Translations under genes and position numbers: made by a program
NCBI GenBank assembly: GCA_965225715.1
Contig: CBDDBK010000002.1
Coordinates: forward strand, 186,001-250,000
DNA length: 64,000 nt
Source: CBDDBK01 sp965225715
Lineage (GTDB): Bacteria; Bacteroidota; Bacteroidia; Cytophagales; Flammeovirgaceae
Direction: 5' to 3'
The notes under the pieces: model-generated
What the model was told of the DNA's origin: nothing
What the model saw: the letters and a program-made list of their open reading frames with translations, nothing else
Databases searched by the model: none
In this document: positions 7,806-16,992 of the stretch, piece after piece
Layout of the letters: each line of letters starts with the position of its first letter
How positions within the stretch are numbered: position 1 is the stretch's first letter

Positions 7806-9266
7806 ATGAATGCAACTCTATTTTTATATATTCTTTTAAGCTATTTTATCGGGCTTTTTATTATTGCCAATGGGACTGCAAAAGGCGCTACAATGTCTAC
7901 TTTTTTTGTAGCCAATCGAAAGGCGCCTTGGTATATTGTAGCTTTCGGCATGGTTGGCACGACTTTATCGGGTGTAACATTTATTTCAGTACCTGGCGCC
8001 GTGGGCCAGGGTGCTTTTGGGTATTTTCAAATTGTTTTAGGTTATTTTTTTGGTTATCTAATTATTTCTAAAGTTTTACTTCCCATTTATTATAAATACA
8101 ATTTAATTTCTATATACGGTTATTTGGAACAACGTTTCGGATTTTGGACTTACAAAACAGGGGCTTTTTATTTTTTAATTTCCCGCACTATAGGGGCTTC
8201 TTTCCGTCTTTTTCTTGTCGCCTTAGTTTTACAGGTTCTAATATTTAAAGAATTAGGACTCTCATTTGAAGTTACTGTTTTCATCGCAATTGCCCTAATT
8301 TGGTTTTATACCTTTAGAGGTGGTATGAAAACAATTATTTGGACAGATACCCTCCAAACTATATTTATGTTATTAGCAGTAGTTTTAACTATTTATACTA
8401 TTTTTTCAAAATTAAACCTTTCTTTTGCTGCAGGCATTTCCTTATTAGAAGAAAGTCAGTATACCCAAGTTTTTTTCTGGGGAAATGGGCAAAATAATTT
8501 CTTCAAAATGTTTTTTACAGGTATTTTTATTACCATTGTCATGACAGGTCTAGATCAAGACATGATGCAAAAGAATTTGACTTGTAAAAGTTTAAAAGAT
8601 TCTCAAAAAAACATGTTTTGGTTTAGTATATTACTCATCGGAGCCAATATTTTATTTTTGGTTTTAGGTGCTTTGCTTTATATTTATACCGATACTTTTG
8701 AGATTCCACTTCCAACGCGTAGTGATGAATTGTATCCATTTTTGGCTAAAAACTATTTCGGTACCTTAGTCGGTATCATGTTTTTACTTGGTACCATAGC
8801 GGCAGCTTATTCAAGTGCTGATTCTGCTATAACAGCTTTAACAACCTCTTTTTGTATTGATTTTCTTGAGTTTGATAAGATAAAAACAGGTGCTTCTATA
8901 AGACGAATGCGAAGAATTCAAATACACCTTGGATTCTCAGTTCTTATTTTCATTGTTGTTCTTCTTTTCAAATGGATAAATAATACAACTGTCATAGATG
9001 CCATTTTTAAAGTAGCAGGCTATACTTATGGTCCTTTACTAGGGCTTTTTGCGTTTGGCTTATTTACAAAATGGCAAATAAAAGATAAATTTGTACCTAC
9101 TCTTTGTATACTTCCTCCAATACTTTGTTATGTTTTTGCTTTTCTATTGGAAAAATATAACATCTATAATTTTGGTTATGAAATTTTAGTCATGAACGGC
9201 TTAATAACTTTTATATTTTTACTTTTTATAATCAAAAAAAAAATAAAACCTAAAGAGATTTTTTGA
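7806..9266 (+). CDS. Sodium:solute symporter (SSS family)
   Basis: This 486-aa, strongly hydrophobic protein has about 12-13 membrane segments. It carries family hallmarks: FFVANRKAPWYIVAFGMVGTT near residue 35 (first broken helix), FRGGMKTIIWTDTLQT near 175, and GTIAAAYSSADSAITALTTS near 335. SSS proteins take up a small organic solute with sodium across the inner membrane. The substrate cannot be read from sequence. The gene stands alone between an IS1 fragment and a TonB-dependent receptor, and the receptor may feed the same nutrient into the periplasm (inference). A hairpin-forming repeat overlaps its stop codon. Confidence 0.88.
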   Translation: MNATLFLYILLSYFIGLFIIANGTAKGATMSTFFVANRKAPWYIVAFGMVGTTLSGVTFISVPGAVGQGAFGYFQIVLGYFFGYLIISKVLLPIYYKYNLISIYGYLEQRFGFWTYKTGAFYFLISRTIGASFRLFLVALVLQVLIFKELGLSFEVTVFIAIALIWFYTFRGGMKTIIWTDTLQTIFMLLAVVLTIYTIFSKLNLSFAAGISLLEESQYTQVFFWGNGQNNFFKMFFTGIFITIVMTGLDQDMMQKNLTCKSLKDSQKNMFWFSILLIGANILFLVLGALLYIYTDTFEIPLPTRSDELYPFLAKNYFGTLVGIMFLLGTIAAAYSSADSAITALTTSFCIDFLEFDKIKTGASIRRMRRIQIHLGFSVLIFIVVLLFKWINNTTVIDAIFKVAGYTYGPLLGLFAFGLFTKWQIKDKFVPTLCILPPILCYVFAFLLEKYNIYNFGYEILVMNGLITFIFLLFIIKKKIKPKEIF

Positions 9267-9316
9267 CAGTTCAACCTAAGAAGAGGAAACCTTAGATCTG
9301 AGTACACTACAAAAAT
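9259..9316. repeat. Hairpin-forming repeat at the symporter stop codon (copy 1)
   Basis: The sequence TTTTTTGACAG ... AACCTAAG..GAGG(A)AAACCTTA ... CACTACAAAAAT is clearly related to a second copy at 42699-42754. In that copy the outer arms pair perfectly (TTTTTGACAG / CTGTCAAAAA). Both copies overlap the stop codon of a gene, so a role as a transcription terminator is plausible. Here the right arm has decayed (CTACAAAAA). Confidence 0.5.
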
Positions 9317-9496
9317 GTTAAGATAAAATATAATACTTCTACTTTCTAATTCTGAAATTAACATTTGGTTCTATTTTTATTTTTATTTAATATTGTTCTT
9401 TATAGGCTAAACAATTTTAAAATTATTATTATATAGTCTCTAAACCTTCTTCTTCACAAGTATTTTCAATTTTTAACTTAAATTATATTTGAATTT

Positions 9497-12325
9497 ATGA
9501 AATATACGCTTAATTTATTTTTTAGTCTTAGTCTCTTTTTCTTCTTATCGGCTTATGCTCAAGATAAGGAAATTACAGGCAAAATAACTGACGAAGATAA
9601 CAACTCTTTGCCAGGTGTTTCTATCTTAGTTAAAGGCACAACCCAAGGAACTGTAAGCGATCTTAATGGGGCTTATAGCCTGAAAGCATCCGAAAATGCT
9701 ACTTTGATTTTTAGTTTTATTGGCTATAAAACTCAAGAAGTTGAAGTCGGAAGTAATGCGGTTCTGGATATTATTTTAGAACTTGATAAAACCGATTTAA
9801 GCGAAGTTGTAGTTATTGGTTCTCGTAATGTCAACAGAACAGTTTTAGAAACAGCTGTACCAGTGGATATTATTTCTATAGATGAAATTGTCCGTGATGC
9901 GCCTCAAATTGAAATTGGTCAAATATTGAATTATGTAGCACCTTCATTTTCCAGCAACCGACAAACCATTTCTGATGGAACTGACCACGTTGATCCTGCT
10001 TCTTTAAGAGGTTTAGGTGTAGATCATGTTTTGGTTTTAATCAATGGTAAACGTCGGCATACCTCTTCTTTGGTTAATGTAAACGGCACTTTTGGGCGTG
10101 GTTCTGTGGGTACAGATTTAAATACCATACCCGCTGCAGCTATTCAACGTATAGAAGTATTAAGAGATGGTGCTGCTGCCCAGTATGGTTCCGATGCTAT
10201 TGCCGGGGTAATTAATATTGTTTTAAAAGAAACAACAGACAAAGTAAGTGTTAATGTTACTGGAGGACAAACCTATATGCAAGACGGTGAAAACCTAAAG
10301 GTGAGTGCTAATTATGGTTATCCTATTGGTAAAAAAGGTGGCTTTGTTAATTTAACAGGTCAATATCAATTCCGGGGACGTACAGACCGCTCAGGAGAGT
10401 ATAACGGCTCTGTTTTCTTAACCGATGCAACTGGTCTTTTTAGAAGAGATTTTCAAGCTGGAGAACTCAGCCCTTATAATCCCGGTGTAGAGTTAACCGC
10501 TGAAACCGCTGCAGAAGCTAATGCTCTCAATTCTTTATTGGCTTTAACAGAGTCAGATGAAGATGCTTTGATTGCTAGTTTTGGAGGAAGAAGAAGGTTT
10601 AGTTTAAGAGCAGGCGATTCTGAAGCTATTAATACAGCTCTTTATCTTAATTCAGTTTTACCCATCAACGACGAACAAGAATTTTATGTGTTTGGAGGAT
10701 TAAATTCCCGTTCTGGTTTAGCTTCTGGTTTTTACCGCTTGCCTAATCAGTCTCGAAATGTATTGGCTATCTACGAACTGGGATTTTTACCCGAAATCAA
10801 TAGCGATATTTTTGATGGTTCTATAGGCGCAGGTTTAAGAGGCAAAACAGGTGAATGGAATACCGATTTTAGTACGGTATATGGGACAAACCGCTTCTTA
10901 TACAATATTACCAATACCCTAAATGCTTCTCTTGGACAAAGTTCACCTCAATCTTTTTTTGCTGGTGGTTTTCAATTTAGCCAAAGTACAACCAATTTAG
11001 ATTTTAACCGCTATAAAGATGATTGGTTGAGTGGGGTTAATATTGCCTTTGGCGCTGAATATCGGGTAGAGCGTTACCAAATATATGCCGGTGAAGAAGG
11101 TTCTTATACCAATTATGGAAATGTACCTGTTATTGATACTTTATCAAATGGAACGCTTTATCAGAGTCCTGTAGCTGTAGAAAATATATTTTTTGGTAGA
11201 CCTGCTGGTTCACAAGTTTTCCCTGGTTTTCAACCAGGTAATGAACTTAATCAAACTCGCTCTAATGTGGCTTTTTATACGGATTGGGAATTTAACTTCA
11301 GTAAACAATTCTTTGTTTCTGTTGCTGGTCGCTATGAGTATTATAGTGATTTTGGTTCTACTTTGAATGGTAAAATTGCTGCTCGTTATGATATCATAGA
11401 TGATGTTTTTGCACTTAGAGGTGCTGTAAGTACAGGGTTTAGAGCGCCTTCATTACACCAACGGTATTTTAATAGTACATCTACTATTTTTACTCTGCAA
11501 GGGGGGGTCAGTGTACCTAATGAGGTTGGAACCTTTAGAAATGACAGTCGAATAGCAGAATTATTTGGAATTCCAAGTTTGGAAAATGAAACATCTACCA
11601 ATTTTAGTTTTGGTTTTACTTTAACTCCTGCTACAAAATTTAATATCACCGTAGATGGTTATTTAGTAAACGTTGATAACAGAGTTGTTTTAACAGGCCA
11701 GTTTAATTCAGGAAGTAGTCCTGAAATAGCAGGAATTTTAGCTAGTGTTAATGCAGGTAGAGCCCAATTGTTTAGCAATGCTATAAATACAGAAACTATG
11801 GGCTTAGATTTAATCTTAACGTATGATTTAGGACTTGGTTCAAATAGCAATTTGAAAATTACTTTGGCAGGTAACTTAAATCAGACTGAAGTTGCTGAAA
11901 TCAATGTTCCTGGAGAATTACAAACAGCTTCTGAAGCATCTTTTTTTAGCCGAGAAGAGCGTTCAAGATTTGAATCTAGTGTGCCAAGAAGTAAATTTAA
12001 TTTAACATTTAATTATAACTTGAATAATAAATTATTTGTTACTTTAAATAATGTATATTTTGGAGAAGTTACTGCGCTATTAGGCACGGATGATAATCCT
12101 ATAGACCAAACATTTGCAGGCAAAATTGTTAGTGATTTAAGTATTGGTTATCAAATTTCTAAAGTGCTTAATGTTACCGTTGGCGTAAATAATCTCTTAG
12201 ATGTTGTACCAGATGAAAACAGAGAAGAATTTAGAAGCAGCAACCGCTTTTTATATTCGCGTAGGGTGAGTCAGTTTAGTGCTAATGGTGGCTTTTATTT
12301 TGGGCGTTTAAACTTTACGTTTTAA
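9497..12325 (+). CDS. TonB-dependent receptor with carboxypeptidase-regulatory-like domain
   Basis: This 942-aa outer-membrane receptor starts with a signal peptide (LFFSLSLFFFLSAYAQ). An N-terminal beta-sandwich (EITGKITDEDNNSLPGVSIL, residues 25-100) follows, then a plug domain (about 115-250, with IQRIEVLRDGAAAQYGSDAI) and a beta-barrel ending in an aromatic residue (FYFGRLNFTF). It imports a bulky nutrient using TonB energy. No SusD-like partner lies next to it, so a glycan role is not indicated, and the substrate is unknown. An intrinsic terminator follows at 12361. Confidence 0.92.
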   Translation: MKYTLNLFFSLSLFFFLSAYAQDKEITGKITDEDNNSLPGVSILVKGTTQGTVSDLNGAYSLKASENATLIFSFIGYKTQEVEVGSNAVLDIILELDKTDLSEVVVIGSRNVNRTVLETAVPVDIISIDEIVRDAPQIEIGQILNYVAPSFSSNRQTISDGTDHVDPASLRGLGVDHVLVLINGKRRHTSSLVNVNGTFGRGSVGTDLNTIPAAAIQRIEVLRDGAAAQYGSDAIAGVINIVLKETTDKVSVNVTGGQTYMQDGENLKVSANYGYPIGKKGGFVNLTGQYQFRGRTDRSGEYNGSVFLTDATGLFRRDFQAGELSPYNPGVELTAETAAEANALNSLLALTESDEDALIASFGGRRRFSLRAGDSEAINTALYLNSVLPINDEQEFYVFGGLNSRSGLASGFYRLPNQSRNVLAIYELGFLPEINSDIFDGSIGAGLRGKTGEWNTDFSTVYGTNRFLYNITNTLNASLGQSSPQSFFAGGFQFSQSTTNLDFNRYKDDWLSGVNIAFGAEYRVERYQIYAGEEGSYTNYGNVPVIDTLSNGTLYQSPVAVENIFFGRPAGSQVFPGFQPGNELNQTRSNVAFYTDWEFNFSKQFFVSVAGRYEYYSDFGSTLNGKIAARYDIIDDVFALRGAVSTGFRAPSLHQRYFNSTSTIFTLQGGVSVPNEVGTFRNDSRIAELFGIPSLENETSTNFSFGFTLTPATKFNITVDGYLVNVDNRVVLTGQFNSGSSPEIAGILASVNAGRAQLFSNAINTETMGLDLILTYDLGLGSNSNLKITLAGNLNQTEVAEINVPGELQTASEASFFSREERSRFESSVPRSKFNLTFNYNLNNKLFVTLNNVYFGEVTALLGTDDNPIDQTFAGKIVSDLSIGYQISKVLNVTVGVNNLLDVVPDENREEFRSSNRFLYSRRVSQFSANGGFYFGRLNFTF

Positions 12326-12360
12326 ACATTTTCCAAGATAAATATTGATTGTATTTTTAT

Positions 12361-12397
12361 AACCTTCAAGGCATTGCCTTTGAAGGTTATTTTTTTA
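12361..12397 (+). terminator. Rho-independent terminator after the TonB-dependent receptor
   Basis: The hairpin AACCTTCAAGGC-ATT-GCCTTTGAAGGTT (12-13 bp stem with one bulge) is followed by ATTTTTTTA. It lies 36 bp downstream of the receptor's stop codon. It may also serve the convergent lipoprotein gene, whose stop is at 12423, since the stem is nearly symmetrical and A-rich sequence lies before it. Confidence 0.8.
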
Positions 12398-12422
12398 TAA
12401 TACTTTTAAGAATTATAAATAC

Positions 12423-13016
12423 CTATGGATTTATCATAATAGTATTTGTCCTAATTATACTACTGAGATTCAAAGCTCTATCGGCAATTTGAATCTCAAA
12501 AGCCAAGACATCACCGCTATTAATAGGCGAAGTAGCAAAATCATAGAGTAAGCTTATTGTAAAACGTATATTTCCTGAAAGAGGTTGAGCTATACTAGCA
12601 TCATTATCAGGCAAACGAGGAATACGACCATTATAATTTGTATTATCGGGGAAAATAACTTCTTCAAAAAGGCCTTCGTCATTCAATTTAAATATTGTTA
12701 GAAAATAGTTAAAACGAAAACGATTTGATATTTGATTTTCCAAAGGGCAATTTATACTATTAATATTATCTTCACAAACCATTTGACTAAATGGAGGTAA
12801 AGAATCCATATCACTCAATCCTATATCGCCATCGCCATCTTCAAAAGAAAAACTAATAATAACAGCATCTATATTGCTACTCTCTGCAGCCCGCAAAGCC
12901 TGCCCCTCTTTTATAGAAGGAATAAGTGAAAAACTAGGAGGTGATATACAGGTTGTTAAAACCAAGCATAAATCAAAACATAAAAATAGTACAATTATTT
13001 TTGTTCTTGTAAGCAT
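12423..13016 (-). CDS. Bacteroidota lipoprotein, function unknown
   Basis: This 197-aa protein has an N-terminal hydrophobic segment and a Cys at residue 23 (CLVLTTCISPP), which suggests a lipoprotein anchored in the envelope. The body carries the FSFEDGDGDIGL motif seen in many uncharacterised Bacteroidota lipoproteins, and its C-terminal half looks beta-rich (ISLLYDF, LAFEIQIADRALNLS). It faces the TonB-dependent receptor tail to tail, so co-regulation is not implied. No enzymatic motif is visible. Confidence 0.7.
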   Translation of the reverse strand: MLTRTKIIVLFLCFDLCLVLTTCISPPSFSLIPSIKEGQALRAAESSNIDAVIISFSFEDGDGDIGLSDMDSLPPFSQMVCEDNINSINCPLENQISNRFRFNYFLTIFKLNDEGLFEEVIFPDNTNYNGRIPRLPDNDASIAQPLSGNIRFTISLLYDFATSPINSGDVLAFEIQIADRALNLSSIIRTNTIMINP

Positions 13017-13130
13017 ATTTATTATCTAAAACAAGGGGTTAAAATAGTTTATAATTATATTTAACGTTTTTATTTTTAACATAAATTTTTATCTAAATTA
13101 AGTCTGATTATAAAAAAACTAAATTTCCTT

Positions 13131-13215
13131 TATAGTTACATCACTTGAAAAAAGGATTTTTAAAGAGTTTAACTCATTGGTATTGAAAATAATCATTTCT
13201 TAGATAAAAATAGCA
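13131..13215 (+). repeat. 85-bp dispersed repeat, copy A
   Basis: This copy begins TATAGTTACATCACTTGAAA and ends AGATAAAAATAGCA. It shares its full length with copies at 26362, 30801, 61710 and 62172. It accounts for the core of the 315-bp gap between the lipoprotein and the cytochrome oxidase subunit IV gene, and nothing else is seen there. There is no coding potential. The ends (TATAGTCA ... TAGCA) are the most conserved parts. Confidence 0.75.
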
Positions 13216-13331
13216 GTGCCATATTTAAGTTAAAAAAACATTTTTTTATAGTTTTGTTTGCTGAATCCTGATAATACAGACTAACTAATTAGGCTTTTAC
13301 AATTTAATACATTACAATTTAATATTTAGAC

Positions 13332-13661
13332 ATGAAAGCAGAAAACTTATCTCCTCTCGAACTTCGGAAGGCAAAAGTTAAAAAAATTATTCAAGTTACA
13401 ATTATTTTGGCTGTAGTGACTTCAGTAGAATTTATTTTAGCATTCGCATGGCCAGAAACTGTAAGTCGATTAATGTTAAATATTTTATTTTTAGTCTTAA
13501 CAGTCGTCAAAGCTTTTTATATTATTTTTGAATTTATGCACTTAGGTCATGAAGTTAAAATGTTAAAATGGTCTATTTTATTTCCTATGCTTTTTATCGT
13601 TTGGTTGATTATAGCTCTTTTAGTTGAAAGTGATTCTATTATTCAATTTTCATTATTTTAA
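13332..13661 (+). CDS. Cytochrome c oxidase subunit IV family protein
   Basis: This 109-aa protein has three predicted membrane helices (VTIILAVVTSVEFILAFAW; LNILFLVLTVVKAFYIIF; LFPMLFIVWLIIALL) and the conserved FEFMHLGHE motif of prokaryotic subunit IV. It would stabilise an aa3-type terminal oxidase in the inner membrane. In related genomes it usually sits next to subunit III, but here subunit III is 31 kb away (44954) and the next gene is sucD. Length is normal for the family. Confidence 0.82.
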   Translation: MKAENLSPLELRKAKVKKIIQVTIILAVVTSVEFILAFAWPETVSRLMLNILFLVLTVVKAFYIIFEFMHLGHEVKMLKWSILFPMLFIVWLIIALLVESDSIIQFSLF

Positions 13662-13721
13662 TTCCTCAATACAAAGTATCAAACTTAATATTTATTACTT
13701 AAATCTTAGATATAAAAAAAT

Positions 13722-14591
13722 ATGAGTGTTTTAGTTAATAAAGATTCTCGGGTTATTGTCCAAGGTTTTACGGGGTCAGAAGGAACTTTTCATGCCGAAC
13801 AAATGATCGCATATGGTACAAAAGTTATGGGTGGTGTAACCCCTGGTAAAGGTGGTCAAACCCATCTGGATCGTCCTGTTTTTAACACAGTTCAAGAAGC
13901 CGTAGAAAAAGAAGATGCTAATGTTTCTATTATTTTTGTTCCCCCCGCTTTTGCTGCCGATGCGATTATGGAGTCAGCTGATGCTGGGATAGCTTTAATT
14001 GTAGCGATTACCGAAGGTATTCCTGTTCAAGATATGGTAAAAGTCAAAAGCTTTTTAAATACTAAATCTACTCATCTTATTGGTCCAAATTGTCCTGGTA
14101 TTATCACACCCGGTGAAGCTAAAATAGGAATCATGCCGGGTTTTATTCATAAAAAAGGGCATATAGGAATAATATCTCGTTCTGGAACATTGACTTATGA
14201 AGCTGTTGATCAAGTGACTAAAGCAGGTATGGGTCAATCAACTTGCATGGGTATTGGAGGTGATTCTATTATCGGAACCACAACATTAGATGCTGTTCGG
14301 CTCTTTATGGAAGACTCAGAAACAGAAGGCATTATTATGATAGGTGAAATTGGAGGTACTATGGAAGCCGAAGCAGCTCATTGGATCAAAGAAAATAGCA
14401 CTAAACCCGTAGTTGGTTTTATTGCTGGACAAACAGCACCTCCTGGAAGAAGAATGGGACATGCCGGTGCAATTATCGGAGGTAAAGATGATACTGCTCA
14501 AGCTAAAATTAAAATTATGCGGGAATGTGGTATTTATATTGCTGAATCTCCGGCTGAAATTGGAATCACTATGAAAGAAGCTATATCATGA
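13722..14591 (+). CDS. sucD: Succinate-CoA ligase, alpha subunit
   Basis: This 289-aa protein is the CoA-binding alpha subunit of succinyl-CoA synthetase, which interconverts succinyl-CoA and succinate with ATP or GTP formation in the TCA cycle. Residues 11-30 (QGFTGSEGTFHAEQMIAYGT) begin the CoA-binding Rossmann domain, and GPNCPG (about 124) and GIISRSGTLTYE (about 147) are conserved. The phosphohistidine lies in MGHAGAIIGG (about 246). The beta subunit (sucC) is not in the window. Length matches the family. Confidence 0.96.
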   Translation: MSVLVNKDSRVIVQGFTGSEGTFHAEQMIAYGTKVMGGVTPGKGGQTHLDRPVFNTVQEAVEKEDANVSIIFVPPAFAADAIMESADAGIALIVAITEGIPVQDMVKVKSFLNTKSTHLIGPNCPGIITPGEAKIGIMPGFIHKKGHIGIISRSGTLTYEAVDQVTKAGMGQSTCMGIGGDSIIGTTTLDAVRLFMEDSETEGIIMIGEIGGTMEAEAAHWIKENSTKPVVGFIAGQTAPPGRRMGHAGAIIGGKDDTAQAKIKIMRECGIYIAESPAEIGITMKEAIS

Positions 14592-14621
14592 TATTTTTAA
14601 TTAAATATAACCACTTGATAA

Positions 14622-15065
14622 ATGGACATAGAAACGCACCGGCAAATTAAAGACAAAATAGTAGCTAAAGGCTTAAAAGCAACTTTCCAACGTATATTAA
14701 TTTATCATGTAATAAGTGGCATGGATAATCATCCTACTGCTGAGGAATTATATCGTAAAATTAAATTAGAGAATTTAACGATTTCGTTGGGTACGGTTTA
14801 CAAAACTTTAGATAGCTTAGTAGAAAAAGAATTAATTCAAAAAGTACCTACTCAAGAAGGCAAAATGCGCTATGAATCAAAAATATATGCCCATAATCAT
14901 ATTTATTATACCAATACAAATGAAATAGTAGATTTTGAAGACGATACTCTTAATAAATTAATTAAGCAATATTTAGAAAAAAAAAACTTTTATAATTTAG
15001 ATACAACTAATATTAATGTTTCTGTATATGTTCAAGGCAATAAACTAGATATAAAGTTGAAATAA
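14622..15065 (+). CDS. Fur-family regulator, PerR-like, lacking cysteines
   Basis: This 147-aa protein has a Fur-type winged helix (GLKATFQRILIYHVI; TISLGTVYKTLDSLVEKELI) and the start of the metal-binding dimerisation domain (YAHNHIYYTNTNEIVDF). The CxxC structural zinc pairs of typical Fur/PerR are absent, and there is no cysteine at all. It starts 30 bp after sucD and lies two genes before katA, so a peroxide-response role is a reasonable inference. No convincing PerR box was found upstream of katA. Confidence 0.83.
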   Translation: MDIETHRQIKDKIVAKGLKATFQRILIYHVISGMDNHPTAEELYRKIKLENLTISLGTVYKTLDSLVEKELIQKVPTQEGKMRYESKIYAHNHIYYTNTNEIVDFEDDTLNKLIKQYLEKKNFYNLDTTNINVSVYVQGNKLDIKLK

Positions 15066-15143
15066 TAATTTAATCTTTTAAATGATATCAATACTTATAT
15101 ATTTTTAGATTTAACTTTTTATTTTTATAGTTTTTAATAATTT

Positions 15144-15368
15144 TTGTCTTACAGTTTCCTTATATCAGAAATCCTAAAGGTAACTATACAGCTTACCGTC
15201 GAGGAAATTTTAGGTACCAATACTCAAAGCGAAATCTTGGAAGAAGCAAAGGAAAATTTAAAAGAAGCTATTTATTTAGTTTTGGAAACTAATAAAGTGT
15301 TAGCAAATAAAGCAATGGAACTTAATGGTATTATCAAAGAACCTTTGATTCTAAATAATGAAACATAG
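15144..15368 (+). CDS. HicB-like antitoxin fragment
   Basis: This 74-aa ORF uses a TTG start. Residues 25-55 (GTNTQSEILEEAKENLKEAI) match the second half of HicB-family antitoxins, where TQG-x-T-xEEA-xxNLKEA is typical. The usual N-terminal beta-strand part with the CPEL motif is missing, and no HicA toxin or DNA-binding tail is present. It is probably a truncated remnant lying between the Fur-family gene and katA. Confidence 0.45.
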   Translation: MSYSFLISEILKVTIQLTVEEILGTNTQSEILEEAKENLKEAIYLVLETNKVLANKAMELNGIIKEPLILNNET

Positions 15369-15466
15369 AGATTTTATAAACTATCTTGAGAAAAATTCTC
15401 GTCTTTAGTATTAAATATTACTTATTTAATTATTTTAATCATCACTAACTATTTAATTCTTAAATT

Positions 15467-16954
15467 ATGTCTGATAAAAAAAGGTTAACAACCGCATCAG
15501 GTAGACCGATATGGGATAATGAAAACTCTATAACAGTAGGCGAAAGAGGTCCCGTCTTATTACAAGATTATATTTTGCATGAAAAAATGGCAAATTTCAA
15601 TCGGGAACGTATTCCAGAACGTATTGTCCATGCAAAAGGCTCAGGTGCTTATGGTACTTTTACTGTTAAACAAGATATTAGCAAATATACTAGAGCTAAA
15701 ATTTTCTCAGAAATCGGCAAAGAAACAAAATGTTTTGTACGATTCTCAACTGTTGGAGGCGAAAAAGGCTCTGCCGATAGTGAAAGAGATCCGCGTGGTT
15801 TTGCTGTAAAATTTTATACCGAAGATGGTAACTGGGATTTGGTCGGCAACAACACTCCGGTCTTTTTCATCAAAGATGCCATGAAATTTAATGATTTTAT
15901 CCATACTCAAAAGCGCGATCCTTATACCAATTGTAAAAGCCCTACAATGATGTGGGATTATTGGTCGCTTAATCCAGAAAGCTTACATCAAGTATTAATT
16001 CTTTTTTCTGATAGAGGTACTCCTTATAGTTATAGATTCATGAATGGTTATGGAAGCCATACTTTTTCGCTTATTAATAAAAATAACGAACGTTTTTGGG
16101 TTAAATTCCATTTTAAAACAGTTCAAGGGATCAAAAATTTTACCGATGCTGAAGCCACTAAACTAAAAGGTACCGATCCTGATTCTGCGCAAAGAGATTT
16201 GCTAGAAGCTATTGATGAAGGAGATTTTCCAAAATGGAATTTAAAAATCCAAGTTATGCCAGAAGTTGATGCTAAAACATATAAAATAAATCCGTTTGAT
16301 TTAACTAAAATCTGGCCGCATAGTGATTATCCACTTATAGATGTTGGAGTAATGGAATTAAATAAAAATCCAGAAAATTATTTTGCTGATGTAGAACAAT
16401 CTGCTTTTGCACCTGCTCATGTTGTTGATGGTATAGGTTATTCACCTGATAAAATGTTACAAGGTCGTTTATTATCTTACCCAGATGCCCACCGATACCG
16501 TATCGGAGGTAATTACGAAAAATTACCTGTTAACCGTTGTCCTTTTGCTACTAATAATTACCAAAGAGATGGGGTTATGAATTTTGATGGTAATGGTGGT
16601 TCAGGTCCAAACTATTATCCAAATAGTTTTGATGGTCCAAAAGTAGATAAAAATCATGGAGAACCTTCTTTTGACGTTAATGGTTTGGCTGATAGATATG
16701 ATAGAAATGCACCGGGAAATGATGATCATTATTCTCAACCTGGTAATTTATTTCAAAAAGTCATGAATGACCAAGATAAAGCAAATACAATATCGAATAT
16801 TGTGGGAGCTATGAAAGGTATATCAGGTCAAAAACGAGATGAAATCGTATTGCGTCAACTATGTCATTTTTTCCGAGCTGACAGAGAGTTAGGTACTAAA
16901 GTTGCTGAAGGCTTAGACGTTGATATTTCCAAATGTGCTGAACTAGTTAAATAA
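15467..16954 (+). CDS. katA: Catalase (monofunctional haem catalase)
   Basis: This 495-aa clade-3-type catalase converts hydrogen peroxide to water and oxygen. It has the distal His in IVHAKGSGAYG (about residue 53), the conserved FVRFSTVGGEKGSADSERDP region, the distal Asn in WDLVGNNTPVFF, and the proximal haem-ligand Tyr in RLLSYPDAHRYRIG (about 340). Length is normal for the small-subunit class. No signal peptide is seen, so it is probably cytoplasmic. It lies two genes downstream of a Fur/PerR-like regulator, and an intact IS1-type element starts 38 bp after its stop. Confidence 0.96.
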   Translation: MSDKKRLTTASGRPIWDNENSITVGERGPVLLQDYILHEKMANFNRERIPERIVHAKGSGAYGTFTVKQDISKYTRAKIFSEIGKETKCFVRFSTVGGEKGSADSERDPRGFAVKFYTEDGNWDLVGNNTPVFFIKDAMKFNDFIHTQKRDPYTNCKSPTMMWDYWSLNPESLHQVLILFSDRGTPYSYRFMNGYGSHTFSLINKNNERFWVKFHFKTVQGIKNFTDAEATKLKGTDPDSAQRDLLEAIDEGDFPKWNLKIQVMPEVDAKTYKINPFDLTKIWPHSDYPLIDVGVMELNKNPENYFADVEQSAFAPAHVVDGIGYSPDKMLQGRLLSYPDAHRYRIGGNYEKLPVNRCPFATNNYQRDGVMNFDGNGGSGPNYYPNSFDGPKVDKNHGEPSFDVNGLADRYDRNAPGNDDHYSQPGNLFQKVMNDQDKANTISNIVGAMKGISGQKRDEIVLRQLCHFFRADRELGTKVAEGLDVDISKCAELVK

Positions 16955-16992
16955 TGGCATACTATTTTTATTAATAGTTTGGTAATTTTCTA

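Noticed and set aside
9497..12325. SusC-type glycan uptake locus
   Set aside because: No SusD-like lipoprotein, glycoside hydrolase or regulator lies beside the receptor. The nearby lipoprotein is on the opposite strand and not SusD-like.
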